This document shows positions 11,972 to 13,231 of a stretch of DNA of 13,231 bases, piece by piece. Numbering within the stretch: the stretch's first letter is position 1; each line of letters starts with the position of its first letter. A program made the translations under genes and the position numbers. The notes below the pieces were generated by a model. That model was given only the letters and a program-made list of their open reading frames with translations, was not told where the DNA came from and ran no database searches. The DNA is from DATHCB01 sp035319765 (GTDB taxonomy: Archaea > Thermoproteota > Bathyarchaeia > Bathyarchaeales > SOJC01). Location of the stretch: NCBI GenBank assembly GCA_035319765.1, contig DATHCB010000137.1:1-13231 (forward strand). Reading direction: 5' to 3'.

Positions 11972-12168
11972 CTTCTTCGTCACTTTCTGAAGAGACAAAC
12001 CTTAAGTTTTCAGGTTACAGTGCTTCTGGACCAGCGGAGCAGAGGTTATGTTTGAATTTGGTAACGCGTGCGCATCCAAATTTGCAAAAATTTCAAATAT
12101 GCGATATGTTAAAACAACCTCACCTGCCTCCTTGCCGTTTGAGTGATTAGAGATTTGAGGATGATTGT
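11972..12168 (+). promoter_or_regulatory. Intergenic region upstream of the acyl-CoA dehydrogenase gene
   Basis: This 197-base spacer holds no gene that I can support. It contains an AT-rich inverted-repeat cluster (12055-12103) and then GTTAAAAC (12108-12115 area), a possible TATA element that would give a leader of about 35 bases ending in GAGG (12157-12160), eight bases before the GTG start. Imperfect hairpins just after the CBS stop (TCTTC/GAAGA) may help ending of that transcript but are weak. Confidence 0.35.
12055..12103. repeat. Nested AT-rich inverted repeats, candidate operator
   Basis: AATTTGG (12055-12061) and CCAAATT (12076-12082) form a 7-bp inverted repeat around a 14-base GC-rich centre (holding ACGCGT and TGCGCA). 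Overlapping it, CGCAT (12071-12075) pairs with ATGCG (12099-12103), and AAATTT occurs at 12078-12083 and 12088-12093 between them. The cluster lies just upstream of the likely TATA element of the acyl-CoA dehydrogenase gene, where a regulator such as a TetR/FadR-like or the nearby RHH protein could bind. No binding protein is known. Confidence 0.35.
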
Positions 12169-13231
12169 GTGATCGATTTTCAATTAACTGAGGAACAAAC
12201 TGCTCTTCGCGAAAAAGCACGCCAATTCGCCGTTGATGAAGTGTTGCCTGTCGCGAAAAGGTATGATCAAAGCGGCGAATTTCCGCGTGATGTTCTTGAA
12301 AAGGCTTTCAAGGCTGGATTGATGAACTTGAGAATTCCTAAGGCCTTTGGGGGACCAGGGTACGGTTCCATTGAATCTGTTATCGTTGTAGAAGAAATGG
12401 CTGCAGCCTGTGCTGGAATCACCACTTCAATGTATGTAAACGAGTTAGGAGCCGAACCGATCATTTTAATGGGCACAGAAGACCAGAAGCGAAGGTTTCT
12501 CGTTCCCTTAACGCAGCAGTTTAAACTCATTTCTTTCGCAACCAGTGAACCGGGTATGGGTTCAGATGTCGCTGGCGTACAAGCTACTTGTGAACGGCAA
12601 GGCGGAGACTATATCCTTAACGGCGACAAGTTCTTCATTACTAATGGGGATTACGCCGACTTCTTTGTGATATTCGCGCGTGTAAAAGGCACTAAAAGAC
12701 ATCAAGGCCTCTGCGCTTTTTTCATTCCTCGCGGAACAGAGGGCTTGTCAACAGGGAAACCGCTTCCGAAACTTGGGCATCGAGCGTCTGACACTTCAGT
12801 TGTGATGCTACGTAATGTTCGTGTTCCATCTGAGAATCTGATTGGGCAAGAGGGAAACGGATTCCTCTCAGCCATGCTCACCTTTATGCACACTCGACCT
12901 GCAATCAGTGCTATGGCCACGGGCTTAGCTCGATCGGCTATGGAGTACGCGATAAACTATTCCAAGCAACGCGAAGCTTTCGAGCAGAAAATCTCGAATT
13001 TCCAGGCTATTCAGCACATGCTAGCTGACATGTTTGCTCGCGTCGAGGCTATGCGATTGCTTACGTGGAAAGCTGCATGGCTTCTTGATCATGGAGTGAA
13101 CGCCAATATCGCCTCAAGTTGTGCCAAACTGGTCGGCTCTGAGGATGCAATGCGTATTGCAACAGATGCATTACAGGTGTATGGTGGGAGAGGCTACTTG
13201 GAAAACTATGCCGTGGCAAAACTCTTCCGTG
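12169..13231 (+). CDS. Acyl-CoA dehydrogenase, 3'-truncated by the window edge
   Basis: The visible 354 residues cover most of a typical protein of about 380. The enzyme family oxidises acyl-CoA thioesters to enoyl-CoA with FAD, passing electrons to an electron-transfer flavoprotein. Domain marks: DFQLTEEQTALREKARQFA (3-21), GLMNLRIPKAFGGPGYG (about 54-70), the FAD/substrate strand SFATSEPGMGSDVAG (122-136), NGDKFFITNG, TRPAISAMATGLARSAMEYA, and QVYGGRGYLENYAVAKLFR near the end. The base glutamate of medium- and short-chain enzymes lies directly before the tyrosine of the last motif; here that residue is N346, with E345 one earlier. The other known site (glutamate in the helix before RP in long-chain and isovaleryl enzymes) is threonine. 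GTG 12169 is the start: GAGG lies eight bases upstream and an in-frame stop at 12148 bars extension. Substrate chain length cannot be told. Confidence 0.9.
   Translation, partial: MIDFQLTEEQTALREKARQFAVDEVLPVAKRYDQSGEFPRDVLEKAFKAGLMNLRIPKAFGGPGYGSIESVIVVEEMAAACAGITTSMYVNELGAEPIILMGTEDQKRRFLVPLTQQFKLISFATSEPGMGSDVAGVQATCERQGGDYILNGDKFFITNGDYADFFVIFARVKGTKRHQGLCAFFIPRGTEGLSTGKPLPKLGHRASDTSVVMLRNVRVPSENLIGQEGNGFLSAMLTFMHTRPAISAMATGLARSAMEYAINYSKQREAFEQKISNFQAIQHMLADMFARVEAMRLLTWKAAWLLDHGVNANIASSCAKLVGSEDAMRIATDALQVYGGRGYLENYAVAKLFR

Noticed and set aside
1..13231. CRISPR array, insertion sequence, integrase or other mobile element
   Set aside because: No spaced direct repeats, transposase or integrase motifs, or terminal repeats were seen; the genes are typical core archaeal functions.

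Overview
The window looks like a piece of an archaeal chromosome, most likely from the TACK side (a Bathyarchaeia-like lineage is my guess; no 16S or other decisive marker is present). The archaeal signs are a RadB recombinase, a CDP-archaeol synthase (CarS), an XPD-type Fe-S helicase, an archaeal Clp1/Grc3-type polynucleotide kinase, a tRNA-Arg with a bulge-helix-bulge intron, TATA-box promoters with short or absent leaders, and GGTGA-type ribosome sites. No phage, insertion sequence, CRISPR array or rRNA gene was seen. The layout is compact chromosome with mostly 2-3 gene operons.

Layout. 1-149 (-): start of a family-4 type glycosyltransferase cut by the window edge. 332-883 (+): winged-helix protein with an unidentified C-terminal domain. 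1031-1408 (-): small protein resembling the eukaryotic proteasome assembly chaperone PAC4. 1482-4074 (+): two-gene operon of endonuclease III and an XPD/Rad3-like helicase. 4083-5994 (-): convergent operon of a RuvC/RNase H-fold protein followed by a Clp1/Grc3-type kinase. 6061-8272 (+): radB, carS and an M29 aminopeptidase, tightly spaced. 8234-8656 (-): three-helix membrane protein resembling the OST3/OST6/OSTC subunits of oligosaccharyltransferase, overlapping the aminopeptidase tail to tail. 8836-10600 (-): gcvH followed by a CoA-disulfide reductase/NADH oxidase-type flavoprotein. 10714-10822 (-): tRNA-Arg(CCG) with a 30-nt intron at position 29/30. 10869-11369 (-) and 11513-11971 (+): a divergent pair, a ribbon-helix-helix plus winged-helix regulator and a two-CBS-domain protein. 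12169-13231 (+): acyl-CoA dehydrogenase running off the end.

How the genes fit together. From 1482 to 6771 five genes in three transcription units all act on nucleic acids: base excision (Nth), unwinding (XPD-like), 5'-end phosphorylation (Clp1/Grc3), a possible RNase H-fold nuclease, and strand-exchange control (RadB). This resembles a DNA-repair and nucleic-acid-processing neighbourhood, although co-function is inferred from position only. The right half is metabolic and regulatory: lipid head-group activation, peptide hydrolysis, a lipoyl carrier with a thiol-linked flavoprotein, and acyl-CoA oxidation.

The points I would check first are the PAC4-like and OST3/OSTC-like small proteins (both eukaryote-type folds in an archaeal context), the two-domain RuvC-like protein paired with the RNA/DNA 5'-kinase, the gcvH-flavoprotein operon, the non-canonically placed tRNA intron, and the acyl-CoA dehydrogenase whose usual catalytic glutamate position is asparagine.
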